DNA of 64,000 nt from Acinetobacter suaedae. Lineage in GTDB: Bacteria; Pseudomonadota; Gammaproteobacteria; Pseudomonadales; Moraxellaceae. This document shows, one piece after another, positions 28,248 to 37,505 of this stretch. The notes beneath the pieces are model-generated. The model had not been told where the DNA came from and did no database searches. It saw only the letters and a list, made by a program, of their open reading frames with translations. The stretch's first letter is position 1; each line of letters opens with the position of its first letter. Position numbers and translations under genes: made by a program. The stretch covers positions 372,001 to 436,000 of the forward strand of contig NZ_CP043909.1 in assembly GCF_008630915.1 (NCBI RefSeq). Direction: 5' to 3'.

Positions 28248-28609
28248 TAAGATTAAGCAAAGATGATTTTCCTGATCATTTTTGCTTTTTTATTTAAATT
28301 TTATACATCATATTGATCATGATATTGCTAAATAATTGTTGAAAGGTTAATTAAAAAACTAGAGTTAAAAAGATATAAGTATTAGATTTAAAATAATAAA
28401 TTGCATGAATTATATAATGATAAAACAAGATTTATTAAAATTAAAGTTATGAAAATAAAGCAATTTATTTCGAAATTCTCAATATTTTATGGATAATCAT
28501 TCTTGTTTGCACTATCATTTGTCCGTTTTCGTTTGGTGTCTTTTTTAGCCGTTGATTGAAGTAAAAGGTTGGAAGAGATAATCCATATTTTGCTGCTTCG
28601 GGGGAAGCT
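28248..28609. other. AT-rich region upstream of the TonB receptor
   Basis: 362 bp. It starts with the terminator of the symporter gene (28256-28290: AGCAAAgATGAT pairing with ATCATttTTGCT, then T-tract) and contains Fur-like sequence (separate entry). The only open frame is an antisense shadow. Confidence 0.6.
28486..28504 (+). promoter_or_regulatory. Fur-box-like site upstream of the TonB receptor
   Basis: GATAATCATT at 28492-28501 is an exact 10-bp match to the core of the 19-bp Fur consensus, and 13 of 19 positions match overall. A second half-site, ATAATGATAA, lies at 28414-28423. Iron control of a TonB-dependent receptor is expected. Confidence 0.5.
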
Positions 28610-30694
28610 ATGAAAAACCGTTCTTTTCTAAAAAATCCAATCGTGATGAGTGGCTTATTGTTTGGTGGCTTTGCACCTATGTTGCATGCTGAAACTGAGC
28701 AAGAACGCAAAACGGTGGTGTTACCCACTATTCAGGTGATTGGTTCACAAGATGATGCTGTCTCAAAAATTCCTGGTGCTGCTGTGATTGTGGATCAAGA
28801 ACAGATTCAACAGTTTGTTCCAACATCGACAGAAGATATTTTAAAGCGTGTTTCGGGCGTATATGTGAAACCTGAGGAAGAATCTGCTGTTGTTGCAAAC
28901 ATTGGTATGCGCGGTATTAGCTCAGCTGATTACAAAACCTTAATTTTAGAAGATGGGGTGCCTGTTGCACCGGGCTTATTTGTCGGAAATGGTCGTTATT
29001 ACAATCCACGTGTACAACGTATGGATAGTATTGAGGTGCTAAAAGGTTCTTCGGCATTGCGTTATGGACCATCGAATATCGGTGGTGTGATTAACTATCG
29101 TACTAAGCAACCTCAAGATGGTGCTTTAGTTGATGTATCGATTGGATCTTGGGAAACCTATAAAACCACAGTTGAACTCGGTGGTAGTTCTCCAAATAAA
29201 GACAGCAATTTTGGCGCAATTTTAAGTTGGGCGAAAAGCGATGGTTTCATGGACAAAGGCTATGAAATGAAAGACGCTGTGATCAAAGCAGGCACGGCGA
29301 TTGGTGATAACCAATGGTTAGGTGTTAAATTTACCCATTATGAGAATGATGCCAATATTTCATATCGTGGACAGTTCTTGGGTGAATATCACGCCAAGAA
29401 AAAGAACAACCCAGCACCAGATGACTGGTATTTGACAGAACGTAATTCATTCGATATTAACCACCGTTGGAATATCAATGCGGATACAGAACTTCAGACT
29501 CTAGTGTATTGGAGTGAAATGAATCGTGATTACTGGCGTTATGGCATTAATGGAGCAGCTTCGCAAGCAGCTGGTCGTTGGATCTATACGGACAGTGTGA
29601 ATGGTAATAACCGTACATTTGAACGTATTGGTGCTGAAACCCGTTTAGTTGCAAAGCATACTTTATTCAATATTCCAAGTGAGGCTGAAGTTGGTCTACG
29701 CTTGATGAATGAGAAGATGGATGATGTAACCATCAATGCAAAGCGTGCAACACCACGTACAGGCACGATTGCTAAAGACACTAAAGATTCAGCAAAAAGT
29801 GTTGCATTATATGCTCAGAATCGTTTGGATATAACGGATCAATTATCAGTCACACCAGGACTTCGTGTTGAACGCTATGAACAACAACGAGAAGATAAAC
29901 AAAAGAGTGAATCGGTCAAAACTTCAAATACTGAAGTGATGCCTGGTCTGGGATTTACTTTCCAATTAGTTCCAGCAGTACAGCTCTATGGTAGTGTATA
30001 CAAAGCATTTTCTCCTGCTTTGAATGGCGATTCCCTCAGTGGTATGAAAGATCAAAAACTGGACGCGGAAACTGCGGTTAGTTGGGAGTTCGGTTTAAGA
30101 GGACAGCAAGATATCTTTAAATATGAGTTGACTGCTTTCCGAATGGATTTTGACAATCAAATCATCCCTGCGAACAGTAACTCTGATTTCCAAACAACTA
30201 ATGGTGGTAAGACTTTTAACCAAGGTCTTGAGGGTGCGATTAGTGTTGAGTTAGAAAACGGTTTTGATATGTTTGCTAATGTAACTTGGGTTGCCGATGC
30301 TGAATTTAAGGGTGACCGTTTTAATAAAAATGGCACGCTTAAATCAAAAGATGGTGATCGTGTACCATACACACCAGAATGGGTTGCAAATCTTGGTTTT
30401 GGTTATACTTATGCTGGTTTGCGTACTCAGCTGAGTGCAAATTACACGGGCTCTCAATTTACTGATGATTTGAATACTAAGCCAATTACAGAAAACACGT
30501 CAGGTTTCTTTACGGGTAAAATCAATGGTTATACGACTGTTGATTTTACCTCTCGCTATACACTCAATGATCAAGTTGAGTTCTATGGTGCAGTAAAGAA
30601 TTTAGAAGATAAGCGCTATATTGCGAGCTTACGCCAAGGTATCTACGTAGGTCCTGAACGTTCGTTTGAAGCTGGTGTTCGCTATCGTTTCTAA
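28610..30694 (+). CDS. TonB-dependent receptor (FecA-like, siderophore/metal uptake)
   Basis: 694 residues: signal peptide ending MLHA, TonB-box-like VVLPTIQVIG at about residues 34-43, a plug domain (IPGAAVIVDQEQIQ ... GMRGISS ... VEVLKGSSALRYGPSNIGGVINY type segments) and a 22-strand barrel ending in the aromatic R-Y-R-F, as expected for an outer-membrane barrel. There is no N-terminal signalling domain, so it is not a FecI/FecR-type transducer. The ligand is unknown. Confidence 0.92.
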   Translation: MKNRSFLKNPIVMSGLLFGGFAPMLHAETEQERKTVVLPTIQVIGSQDDAVSKIPGAAVIVDQEQIQQFVPTSTEDILKRVSGVYVKPEEESAVVANIGMRGISSADYKTLILEDGVPVAPGLFVGNGRYYNPRVQRMDSIEVLKGSSALRYGPSNIGGVINYRTKQPQDGALVDVSIGSWETYKTTVELGGSSPNKDSNFGAILSWAKSDGFMDKGYEMKDAVIKAGTAIGDNQWLGVKFTHYENDANISYRGQFLGEYHAKKKNNPAPDDWYLTERNSFDINHRWNINADTELQTLVYWSEMNRDYWRYGINGAASQAAGRWIYTDSVNGNNRTFERIGAETRLVAKHTLFNIPSEAEVGLRLMNEKMDDVTINAKRATPRTGTIAKDTKDSAKSVALYAQNRLDITDQLSVTPGLRVERYEQQREDKQKSESVKTSNTEVMPGLGFTFQLVPAVQLYGSVYKAFSPALNGDSLSGMKDQKLDAETAVSWEFGLRGQQDIFKYELTAFRMDFDNQIIPANSNSDFQTTNGGKTFNQGLEGAISVELENGFDMFANVTWVADAEFKGDRFNKNGTLKSKDGDRVPYTPEWVANLGFGYTYAGLRTQLSANYTGSQFTDDLNTKPITENTSGFFTGKINGYTTVDFTSRYTLNDQVEFYGAVKNLEDKRYIASLRQGIYVGPERSFEAGVRYRF

Positions 30695-30712
30695 TTATAT
30701 TTGCTGATTGTG

Positions 30713-30744
30713 AAAAACCCCTCATCCTAGGATGAGGGGTTTTT
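30713..30744. terminator. Bidirectional terminator
   Basis: Perfect 15-bp stem AAAAACCCCTCATCC (30713-30727) with GGATGAGGGGTTTTT (30730-30744), between the convergent receptor and hydrolase genes. Confidence 0.93.
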
Positions 30745-30767
30745 GTATAAGGAAACAATAATTTGTT

Positions 30768-31712
30768 TTAAGCTGCTTGTTGTAAAGCGCGTTTCGCAGC
30801 AGGTGAGCTGTTTAAATAGTTGACCGCATCTTGGGTATTTCCTTCTTTGACAGGATCATACCACGGCATGAGGTAATCAATTTGTTGCGCAACGAGCCAA
30901 ATTGGATTTGGGAGGATTTGGTCATCTTTACGACCTTGTTTATACCATTCAATCCAGATCCAAGGTTTAAATAAACTTGGTTTTTTATCCGCAAAGCGAG
31001 GATCTTGGCTCATGATATGCGCTGCGCCATCTACCCATAAACCCAGTACGCCGATAATCACCGCAACACTGAGATAATAACGAGCAATATAGCCACCGCC
31101 TAAATGGCGATAAAGATCAAATGCAACAGTACGGTGTTCGATCTCTTCAGAGCCATGCCATTTGATGAGATCGATCATCTCAGGGTCTGCGCCTAATTCT
31201 TCCCAACGTTTATTGTAAAGTGCATATTTACCCAGTACACAGGTCATATGTTCAACTGTTGCAATAACACCTAGACGGAATAAATCCCATTGATGCTCTA
31301 GAAATTGTGGTACTTCTTTATCAAAAGGCTTGTCTGCAAGCGCTTTGGTGAAAAGGAAGTCCATAATGTTTAAATTACGTTGAATATCAATATTGCGCTG
31401 GCTTAGATATTCCTTGTTTGCAGAAGTGTGTGCCACAGCGTGCATGGCTTCTTGACGAATAAAAGCTTGAACATCTTGCTTTAATTTTTCATCGGTAATT
31501 TGCGGGAGTACTTTGTTGTACAAGCGGCAAAACCAAAATTCACCAGCAGGTAATATATTATTAATTTCATTAATAAAATAACTTGCAAAAGGCTGGTTTG
31601 GAATCCAGTCTACTGGTGTTTTTTCCCAATCAAATTTTACTTTTCGAGGGAGAATTTTATAGTCAATCGAAGAACCAAGAACTTTGTTCTTCACAAATGA
31701 TAGTAATTTCAT
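30768..31712 (-). CDS. Predicted metal-dependent hydrolase
   Basis: 314 residues resembling the COG3687-type predicted metal-dependent hydrolases common in Acinetobacter and Pseudomonas. Candidate metal ligands are in the helical segments RQEAMHAVAH (near residue 85), TVEHMTCVLG and SEEIEHRTVAFDLY, an E-x-x-H-type arrangement reminiscent of di-iron proteins. One membrane-like segment (YYLSVAVIIGVLGLWVDGA) follows. The reaction is unknown. Confidence 0.75.
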   Translation of the reverse strand: MKLLSFVKNKVLGSSIDYKILPRKVKFDWEKTPVDWIPNQPFASYFINEINNILPAGEFWFCRLYNKVLPQITDEKLKQDVQAFIRQEAMHAVAHTSANKEYLSQRNIDIQRNLNIMDFLFTKALADKPFDKEVPQFLEHQWDLFRLGVIATVEHMTCVLGKYALYNKRWEELGADPEMIDLIKWHGSEEIEHRTVAFDLYRHLGGGYIARYYLSVAVIIGVLGLWVDGAAHIMSQDPRFADKKPSLFKPWIWIEWYKQGRKDDQILPNPIWLVAQQIDYLMPWYDPVKEGNTQDAVNYLNSSPAAKRALQQAA

Positions 31713-31809
31713 CGTTTAGTCCTAATCGATAGTGCAATGAACCAACACTAAGCAGTATATGAAAACTCCCTAGTGTTTGTGTTTAGCAATACAGGACAAT
31801 TAAAAATTA

Positions 31810-31833
31810 TTTTATGCATCAAGTTGCATAAAA
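31810..31833 (-). terminator. Terminator-like hairpin after engB
   Basis: Perfect 9-bp stem TTTTATGCA (31810-31818) with TGCATAAAA (31825-31833). It lies just past the engB stop on the minus strand and is followed in that direction by TAATTTTTA. Confidence 0.6.
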
Positions 31834-31841
31834 TGCGAGAT

Positions 31842-32618
31842 TTACTCTTCTACATCTGTTTCTGAAGCTTCAGGGATCTGATCAAGGTCAAACTCTGAGG
31901 GTTGATCGAGGGTATAATTCAGACGTCCCGCCATAACACTAGCGAGCTCTTCTAAGCCAATCCGATTCAGTGAAGAAAATAGTTGAATTGAAAAGTCTAA
32001 TTTCATTTTTTTCAATTGCTGTTTGACTTCCAATAGTGTTTTATTGGCTGGGCCACGATTCAGTTTATCTGCTTTAGTTAAAAGAATGTGAACAAATAAA
32101 TGACGAGAATGAGCCCATTCCAGCATCATCAAATCAAAGTGCTGTAAAGGATGGCGAATATCCATTAATAAGACTAAGCCTTGCAGGCTTTTACGATGGA
32201 TCAGATAGTTTTCGAGTTCTTTTTGCCATACGATTTTCATTGACTCTGGCACGGCTGCATAACCATAACCCGGTAAATCAACAAGGCGTTGGTCTGGATT
32301 GCCTAAACTAAAAAAGTTGATCATTTGTGTGCGACCCGGCTTTTTCGAGGCACGTGCTAATTGCTTTTTATTGGTGAGGGCGTTGATTGCGCTAGATTTA
32401 CCTGCGTTTGAGCGTCCTGCGAATGCAATTTCATACCCCGTATCTTCTACGCATAAAGCCAGTTTTGGCGCACTCATTAAAAACTCAGCTTGGCGTAACC
32501 AATTCAAAGACTGTACTGCATATTCAGTCAATGCAGGATCAGCCTTTTTTTCATAACTGATTTTTTGTTTAGGTGCGAGTTTGGCTTTGGTGTCTTTTGA
32601 TTGTTGACGCTGACGCAT
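31842..32618 (-). CDS. engB: Ribosome biogenesis GTP-binding protein EngB (YihA/YsxC)
   Basis: GTPase needed for 50S subunit assembly. G1 GRSNAGKS, G2 region KPGRTQ, G3 DLPGYG, G4 TKADK are all present. At 258 residues it is longer than E. coli EngB (210), with about 30 extra basic residues at the N-terminus and an acidic tail (SETDVEE). The N-terminal extension could be partly untranslated if a later start is used, but no better start was seen. Confidence 0.94.
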   Translation of the reverse strand: MRQRQQSKDTKAKLAPKQKISYEKKADPALTEYAVQSLNWLRQAEFLMSAPKLALCVEDTGYEIAFAGRSNAGKSSAINALTNKKQLARASKKPGRTQMINFFSLGNPDQRLVDLPGYGYAAVPESMKIVWQKELENYLIHRKSLQGLVLLMDIRHPLQHFDLMMLEWAHSRHLFVHILLTKADKLNRGPANKTLLEVKQQLKKMKLDFSIQLFSSLNRIGLEELASVMAGRLNYTLDQPSEFDLDQIPEASETDVEE

Positions 32619-32689
32619 AGAAGCTTACTTTTGAATTGAAATAGCAAAGCTATTATAAAGGATGTCAGTCAATCGTGCGAATGTGATGG

Positions 32690-33142
32690 TTATGCTTTTT
32701 GAATGAGCTCTAGAAACTCAATATTTGAATGCTTCGAAGATGGAAGAATACCGTGCTGTATGACCTCGCCAAGCGTATATTGATTTAGGCTTTGATAAAA
32801 ACTTTCTAGCGCCTGGTCTAAAATTCCTTTGAGTCCACAATGTGAGCGTAAAACACAGGGTGGGGTATTGCATTCAACGATTTGCTGATGGCCTTGTAAC
32901 GTGCGTACGATATCACCTAGCCTGAGGCTCTTTGCTTCAGGATTGAGGCGAAGACCGCCTCCTTTCCCACGAATCGTGACGAGCCACTGTTGTTTTCCCA
33001 TGAAATGAACCACTTTAACCAAATGATTTTGGGAAACATGCAAGTCTTTTGCAATATCTGCGATTGTATAAGGTACATCACTTGGGCGAGCAACGTACAT
33101 CAAAATTCTAAGCGCATAATCAGTAAATTTATTGAGTTGCAT
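32690..33142 (-). CDS. nsrR: NsrR-like Rrf2 family iron-sulfur repressor
   Basis: Nitric-oxide-sensing repressor. Winged-helix Rrf2 start MQLNKFTDYALRILMYVA, recognition helix VSQNHLVKVVHFM and a three-cysteine Fe-S motif with spacing C-x4-C-x5-C (CNTPPC-VLRSH-C) near residue 91, which matches NsrR rather than IscR. It lies 79 bp downstream of hmp, and two matching operators lie before hmp, so function and target agree. Confidence 0.9.
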   Translation of the reverse strand: MQLNKFTDYALRILMYVARPSDVPYTIADIAKDLHVSQNHLVKVVHFMGKQQWLVTIRGKGGGLRLNPEAKSLRLGDIVRTLQGHQQIVECNTPPCVLRSHCGLKGILDQALESFYQSLNQYTLGEVIQHGILPSSKHSNIEFLELIQKA

Positions 33143-33176
33143 TGGACTTCACTCAATCTATTGCTTTAAATACAAA

Positions 33177-33201
33177 GGGCTAGTCTATCATAGACTAGCC
33201 C
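33177..33201 (-). terminator. Perfect hairpin between hmp and nsrR
   Basis: 12-bp perfect inverted repeat GGGCTAGTCTAT (33177-33188) and ATAGACTAGCCC (33190-33201) with a single centre base. Read on the minus strand it follows hmp and is followed by TTTGTATTT, so it could terminate or attenuate before nsrR. Confidence 0.65.
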
Positions 33202-33221
33202 CATACAAAATGCAGCGTCGA

Positions 33222-34433
33222 TTAGCTGAGTTTGACTCCACCCGTACCAAAAGCTTCACTGTGAATATTCTGGGCAGGAACACCGCGTGCGATTAAAGCT
33301 TTATGTTGTTCAGCCATAAATGGCATTGGGCCACATAAGTAATAATCTGCATTAACAGGTAATAAAGCCGCATCTACATTGCTGAGGTCTAAACGCCCGG
33401 CAATATCATAATCAATACCTAATATATCGCCGTCATGTGGAAATTCATAAGCTGTAAACGTACTAAGACGGGGATACTTATCTTTAAGATCATGAATATG
33501 TTTTTTCATAGCATGTACTTGGCTACTACGACATGCGTGAATAAAGCTCACAGGCTGTGGCATATCTAAGGTAACAAGTTGATTTAACATCGCAATCATT
33601 GGAGTTAAGCCGACACCCCCACTAATAAATACATTACGTTTTGTATGATCAATCAGATAGAAGTTGCCTGTAGGTGCTGATACCTCGATTTGTGAGCCCT
33701 CGGCTAAGCTGTGTAGGGTATTGGAAACCCAACCCGCAGCTAAATTTTCTTTTTCATCTTCACGTTTGACTGAAATTCTTAAATAGTCAGCTTGAGGTGA
33801 GGTTGATAGCGTATATTGACGTGGTTGTCTTATCCCTAACTCAGGTACAAATACCCGCACAGAGATGTATTGACCTGCTTCATATTTGGGTAAATCACTA
33901 CCATCGACAGGAGCTAAATAGAACGACGTAATTTCATCGCTTTCAATTACTTTTTTAGCGATTTTAAAATTACGCCAACCTAGCCAGCTACCCTTTGTTT
34001 GCTGGTGTTGATCATAAATCGCTTTTTCGGTGCTGATAAATAAATCAGCCAATTGTCCGTATGCCGCAGCCCATGCATCAATGAGTGGATCATCCATAGA
34101 GATACTCAAGACCTCACTGATTGAGTGCAGCAGGTTTTCGCCCACAATGCTGTAATCAGGTGCTTGAATATTGAGGCTGACATGTTTATGCGCAATCAAT
34201 TCAACTACTGGCAGCAATACTGATGGATCTTCAATATTTTCTGCATAAGCGAGAACGGCACCTGCTAGTGCTTGAGCCTGAGCACCACTACGTTGGTGCC
34301 CCATGTTAAAAGTTTCTTTTAGGTCAGGATTGTTTCCTAACATGCGGTTATAAAAATAACCAGTGAGTGCGACACCATTTTCGCGAAGAACAGGGACGGT
34401 TGCTTTTACAAGTTCAATTTGCTGCGGAGTCAT
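33222..34433 (-). CDS. hmp: Flavohaemoprotein, nitric oxide dioxygenase
   Basis: Oxidises NO to nitrate with O2 and NAD(P)H in the cytosol. 403 residues (E. coli 396): N-terminal globin domain with the distal Tyr in TGYFYNRML and the proximal His in ELIAHKHVSL, then an FAD domain with RQYTLS and an NAD domain with GVGLTPMIAML and a C-terminal EAFG. Two NsrR-type operators lie upstream, so NO should induce it. Confidence 0.96.
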   Translation of the reverse strand: MTPQQIELVKATVPVLRENGVALTGYFYNRMLGNNPDLKETFNMGHQRSGAQAQALAGAVLAYAENIEDPSVLLPVVELIAHKHVSLNIQAPDYSIVGENLLHSISEVLSISMDDPLIDAWAAAYGQLADLFISTEKAIYDQHQQTKGSWLGWRNFKIAKKVIESDEITSFYLAPVDGSDLPKYEAGQYISVRVFVPELGIRQPRQYTLSTSPQADYLRISVKREDEKENLAAGWVSNTLHSLAEGSQIEVSAPTGNFYLIDHTKRNVFISGGVGLTPMIAMLNQLVTLDMPQPVSFIHACRSSQVHAMKKHIHDLKDKYPRLSTFTAYEFPHDGDILGIDYDIAGRLDLSNVDAALLPVNADYYLCGPMPFMAEQHKALIARGVPAQNIHSEAFGTGGVKLS

Positions 34434-34461
34434 GTTTGATCTCTCTTGGCTATCATTTTAT

Positions 34462-34484
34462 AAGATATATTTAAAATACATCTT
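34462..34484 (-). promoter_or_regulatory. NsrR operator 1 (hmp promoter)
   Basis: 23-bp near-palindrome beginning AAGATATATTT and ending AAATACATCTT, which agrees with the known E. coli-type NsrR site (AAGATGYATTT-N-AAATRCATCTT). 29 bp upstream of the hmp start. Confidence 0.85.
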
Positions 34485-34486
34485 AT

Positions 34487-34509
34487 AAAATGCATTTGCA
34501 ATACATCTT
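34487..34509 (-). promoter_or_regulatory. NsrR operator 2 (hmp promoter)
   Basis: Second 23-bp copy beginning AAAATGCATTT and ending CAATACATCTT, one half weaker. Its start is 25 bp from that of operator 1, so both sites fall in the hmp promoter. Confidence 0.75.
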
Positions 34510-34524
34510 ATGATAAAAACCATA

Positions 34525-34556
34525 AAAAAATTAAGGGATAATTTATTATCCCTTAA
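34525..34556 (-). terminator. Terminator after the HerA-like gene
   Basis: Perfect 11-bp stem TTAAGGGATAA (34531-34541) with TTATCCCTTAA (34546-34556); followed on the minus strand by TTTTTTT. It isolates the metC-like/HerA-like operon from the hmp promoter. Confidence 0.92.
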
Positions 34557-34576
34557 TTCATAAAGATGTATGACTC

Positions 34577-36124
34577 TTATTTTCCAAATAAAGATCCGAG
34601 TAAACCTCTGACAATCTTTTGACCAGTGCTGCCGCCTAAACTACGTGCGGCACTTTTTGCGAAAGTGCCAACAATATCCTGTGTGAGCTTTTCTCGATCG
34701 CGTTGTGCTTTTTCAGCTGCTCTCTGTTGCTCTCGTGCAAAACGCTCTTGTTCTTTGGCTTGTTGTTTAGCTAAAGCATCCTGTTCTTTTTCCTGTTGTT
34801 TTGCTAAGGCATCGGCTTCTTTTTGTTGAGATAGTTGCAAGACTTTCTTTTGTAGCATTTCATAAGCGCTGTCTCGATCAACGGCTTGATCATAAATTCC
34901 TGCAACAATACTCTGTGCAATGATAACTTGGCGTTCTTCCGGTGTAATTGGGCTAAAGGAGGAATAAGGTGGCATCACCCAGCCGCGTTCAACAATTTGT
35001 GGTGTTCCTTGTTCGTCGAGGCAGCTGATGAGTGCTTCACCCACAGCAAGCTCGGTAATGGCCTGATCAACTTTAAACTCTGGATTGGCACGGAATGTAT
35101 CTGCTGCTGTTTTGACTGCTTTTTGATCTTTTGGTGTGAATGCACGTAAAGCGTGTTGAACGCGGTTACCCAATTGCCCAAGTACACTCTCTGGTAAATC
35201 GAGTGGATTTTGAGTAATAAAATAAATTCCGACACCTTTTGAGCGAATTAAACGCACCACTTGTTCAATTTTTTGTTGCAAAGCTGGGCTGGCATTATCA
35301 AAGAGTAAATGTGCTTCATCAAAGAAGAAAACCAGTTTGGGCTTGTCTACATCTCCAACTTCTGGGAGTTGTTCAAACAACTCAGATAACATCCAAAGTA
35401 AAAAAGTAGCATATAGCTTCGGTGTGTTCATGAGCTTATCAGCAGCTAAAATGTTGATATAGCCGTGACCGTTCGTATCGGTCTGAATAAAGTCCAAAAT
35501 GTTTAGACTTGGTTCACCAAAGAATTGTTCGCCGCCTTGATCACCAAGCGCTAATAAGTTGCGTTGAATAGCACCGAGGCTCGCAGGGGAGAGATTGCCA
35601 TATTCAGCTTTGAGTGCCGACGCATTTTCACTCACATAGCTCAACATTGATTTTAAATCTTTAAAGTCAATTAATAATAAACCTTGATCATCTGCAATCC
35701 GGAAAACTGCTGAAAGCACGCCTTCTTGTGTATCATTAAGGTTGAGCATTTGAGCTAATAATAAGGGACCAATCTCAGAGATGGTGGTGCGAATGGGGTG
35801 TCCTTGCTGAGCAAATAAATCCCAAAAAATGACTGGTGATGCTGCAAATGGGATGTCGTCGATTTTGAGTAGGCTAAGGCGTTCTTCAAATTTAGGATTG
35901 CTCGAACCGGCTTGGGCAAGACTCGAGACATCACCTTTAGCATCAGCAAGAAATACAGGCACACCAAGGCGAGAAAAACTTTCTGCCAGTACTTTTAGGG
36001 TGACTGTTTTACCCGTTCCAGTTGCGCCTGCAATCAAACCATGTCGGTTGGCAAATTTAGAATGTAGAACAATATCTTGTGTGGTATCTGTGGTTTTTTT
36101 AGCAATAACGATGGGTGTATTCAT
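34577..36124 (-). CDS. HerA-like/DUF853 ATPase (YjgR family)
   Basis: 515 residues with Walker [13 protein letters not shown] near residue 35 and Walker [14 protein letters not shown] near residue 265, as in the HerA-helicase-like DUF853 family (E. coli YjgR, about 500). From about residue 425 to 480 there is a Lys/Glu/Gln-rich coiled coil with repeats such as [10 protein letters not shown]. The cellular role of this family is not established. It follows the trans-sulfuration gene by 19 bp, so the two are probably one operon. Confidence 0.88.
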   Translation of the reverse strand: MNTPIVIAKKTTDTTQDIVLHSKFANRHGLIAGATGTGKTVTLKVLAESFSRLGVPVFLADAKGDVSSLAQAGSSNPKFEERLSLLKIDDIPFAASPVIFWDLFAQQGHPIRTTISEIGPLLLAQMLNLNDTQEGVLSAVFRIADDQGLLLIDFKDLKSMLSYVSENASALKAEYGNLSPASLGAIQRNLLALGDQGGEQFFGEPSLNILDFIQTDTNGHGYINILAADKLMNTPKLYATFLLWMLSELFEQLPEVGDVDKPKLVFFFDEAHLLFDNASPALQQKIEQVVRLIRSKGVGIYFITQNPLDLPESVLGQLGNRVQHALRAFTPKDQKAVKTAADTFRANPEFKVDQAITELAVGEALISCLDEQGTPQIVERGWVMPPYSSFSPITPEERQVIIAQSIVAGIYDQAVDRDSAYEMLQKKVLQLSQQKEADALAKQQEKEQDALAKQQAKEQERFAREQQRAAEKAQRDREKLTQDIVGTFAKSAARSLGGSTGQKIVRGLLGSLFGK

Positions 36125-36143
36125 TCTTCACCTATTCTTGATT

Positions 36144-37337
36144 TCATTCCAGTTGTTTTAATGCATTTTGAATATCTTGGATTAAATCTTGAGCATGTTC
36201 TAGTCCAATACAGAAGCGAACCAATAATCCTTGTTGTAAATGTGTATTCTTGAGTGAGCGCATTGTTTTTAAGTCGTATAGCATGACTAAACTTACAGGG
36301 CCGCCCCAGCTAAATCCGAGTTTGAATAGTTGTAAGTGGTCGCAAAATTTCCGAATCGCAGCGAGATCATATTCAGGCTTAAAGATGACGCTGACAAGAC
36401 CTGCACTTTTGTCTGTAGTGCAAATTTCTTTCCAAAATACATGGCCAGCAGAGTCTGGAAGGCTTGGATGGAGTACTTGGGCGAATTGAGGTTGTTGCTT
36501 TAACCATGTGAGTACGGTCAGGGCATTTTGAGTTTGTTGGTCGTACCTTAAGGACATGTGTGCCAAGCTGCGTTGGATTTGAGCAGTATCGTCTCCTGAA
36601 ATGGAAATTCCTTGGATAGCATGTATACGGAACAATTTGTGGTGTAAAGCTTGATCACGTGTCACAACTGAACCCATTAATATGTCACCACCGCCACTTG
36701 GATATTTGGTTAAGGCGTGAACTGTGATATCCACCGAAAGGTGTTCGTCTGAAAAATCAAAAGCATTAAATGCAAGACCTGCGCCCCAAGTATTATCCAG
36801 TGCAGTCAGTACGTTGGCTTGTTGGGCTTTTTTCACAAGATTCTTTAGATCTGGGAACTCCAAGGTGACAGAGCCTGCTGCTTCTAGCCAAATCAATTTA
36901 GCTTTCTCGGTTGGCTGAAAACTACCAGCATCAATAGGATTATAAATTCTAACGGTGATGCCGTAGCGCTCTTGTAGATTTTTTAAATGTTCTAAATTGG
37001 GGCCATAAATATTATCGGCGACCCAGACTTCATCGTCTTTGCTTAATACTGCACTATTCACGAGATTAATCGCAGATAGGCCGCTGGGTGCAAGTAAGCA
37101 ATATCGACCACCTTCAATTTGAGCAATATTATCGGCTAAGGTGAATGTTGTTGGTGTGCCATGTGTGCCATAACTATAGTCATAGGCATCGGTCCAGTGA
37201 CGATCAAAAAGGTGCGCTGTGGATTTGAAAATAATCGTGGATGCACGAAATAGGGGAGGTTGTATAGTTTCGATGTATTGAGGGGCTTGGCGTGGTGCAT
37301 GAATGAGAAGAGTTTGTCTATTTTTATGTGTAGTCAT
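36144..37337 (-). CDS. PLP-dependent trans-sulfuration enzyme (cystathionine beta-lyase-like)
   Basis: 397 residues of the Cys/Met metabolism PLP family. The PLP-lysine block is ITVHALTKYPSGGGD, with Lys near residue 212, and upstream phosphate-cup sequence LLAPSGLSAIN is visible. Closest in look to MetC-type cystathionine beta-lyases, which cleave cystathionine to homocysteine, pyruvate and ammonia. MetB or a related lyase cannot be excluded by eye. Divergent from the amidotransferase-like gene. Confidence 0.85.
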   Translation of the reverse strand: MTTHKNRQTLLIHAPRQAPQYIETIQPPLFRASTIIFKSTAHLFDRHWTDAYDYSYGTHGTPTTFTLADNIAQIEGGRYCLLAPSGLSAINLVNSAVLSKDDEVWVADNIYGPNLEHLKNLQERYGITVRIYNPIDAGSFQPTEKAKLIWLEAAGSVTLEFPDLKNLVKKAQQANVLTALDNTWGAGLAFNAFDFSDEHLSVDITVHALTKYPSGGGDILMGSVVTRDQALHHKLFRIHAIQGISISGDDTAQIQRSLAHMSLRYDQQTQNALTVLTWLKQQPQFAQVLHPSLPDSAGHVFWKEICTTDKSAGLVSVIFKPEYDLAAIRKFCDHLQLFKLGFSWGGPVSLVMLYDLKTMRSLKNTHLQQGLLVRFCIGLEHAQDLIQDIQNALKQLE

Positions 37338-37466
37338 GGGGCAAAATCAAAACAATATGATGCTCTAGGTTAAGATAAAAGTGATCTATCTGCTAGTGAT
37401 TTGAGGCTTTTGTACAGAATAGGTACGGGCATCATGCTTTGAATTAAAACTGGCGTTATTTTTGCT

Positions 37467-37485
37467 AAGAATTATTATCATTCTA
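37467..37485. promoter_or_regulatory. Fur-box-like sequence in a divergent promoter
   Basis: AATTATTATCATTCTA matches the Fur consensus at 13 of 19 positions, including ATCATT. It also overlaps a small palindrome, TTATC (37475-37479) and GATAA (37488-37492). It lies 21-39 bp ahead of the amidotransferase-like start. Confidence 0.35.
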
Positions 37486-37505
37486 ACGATAATAGGTTTT
37501 AGCGC

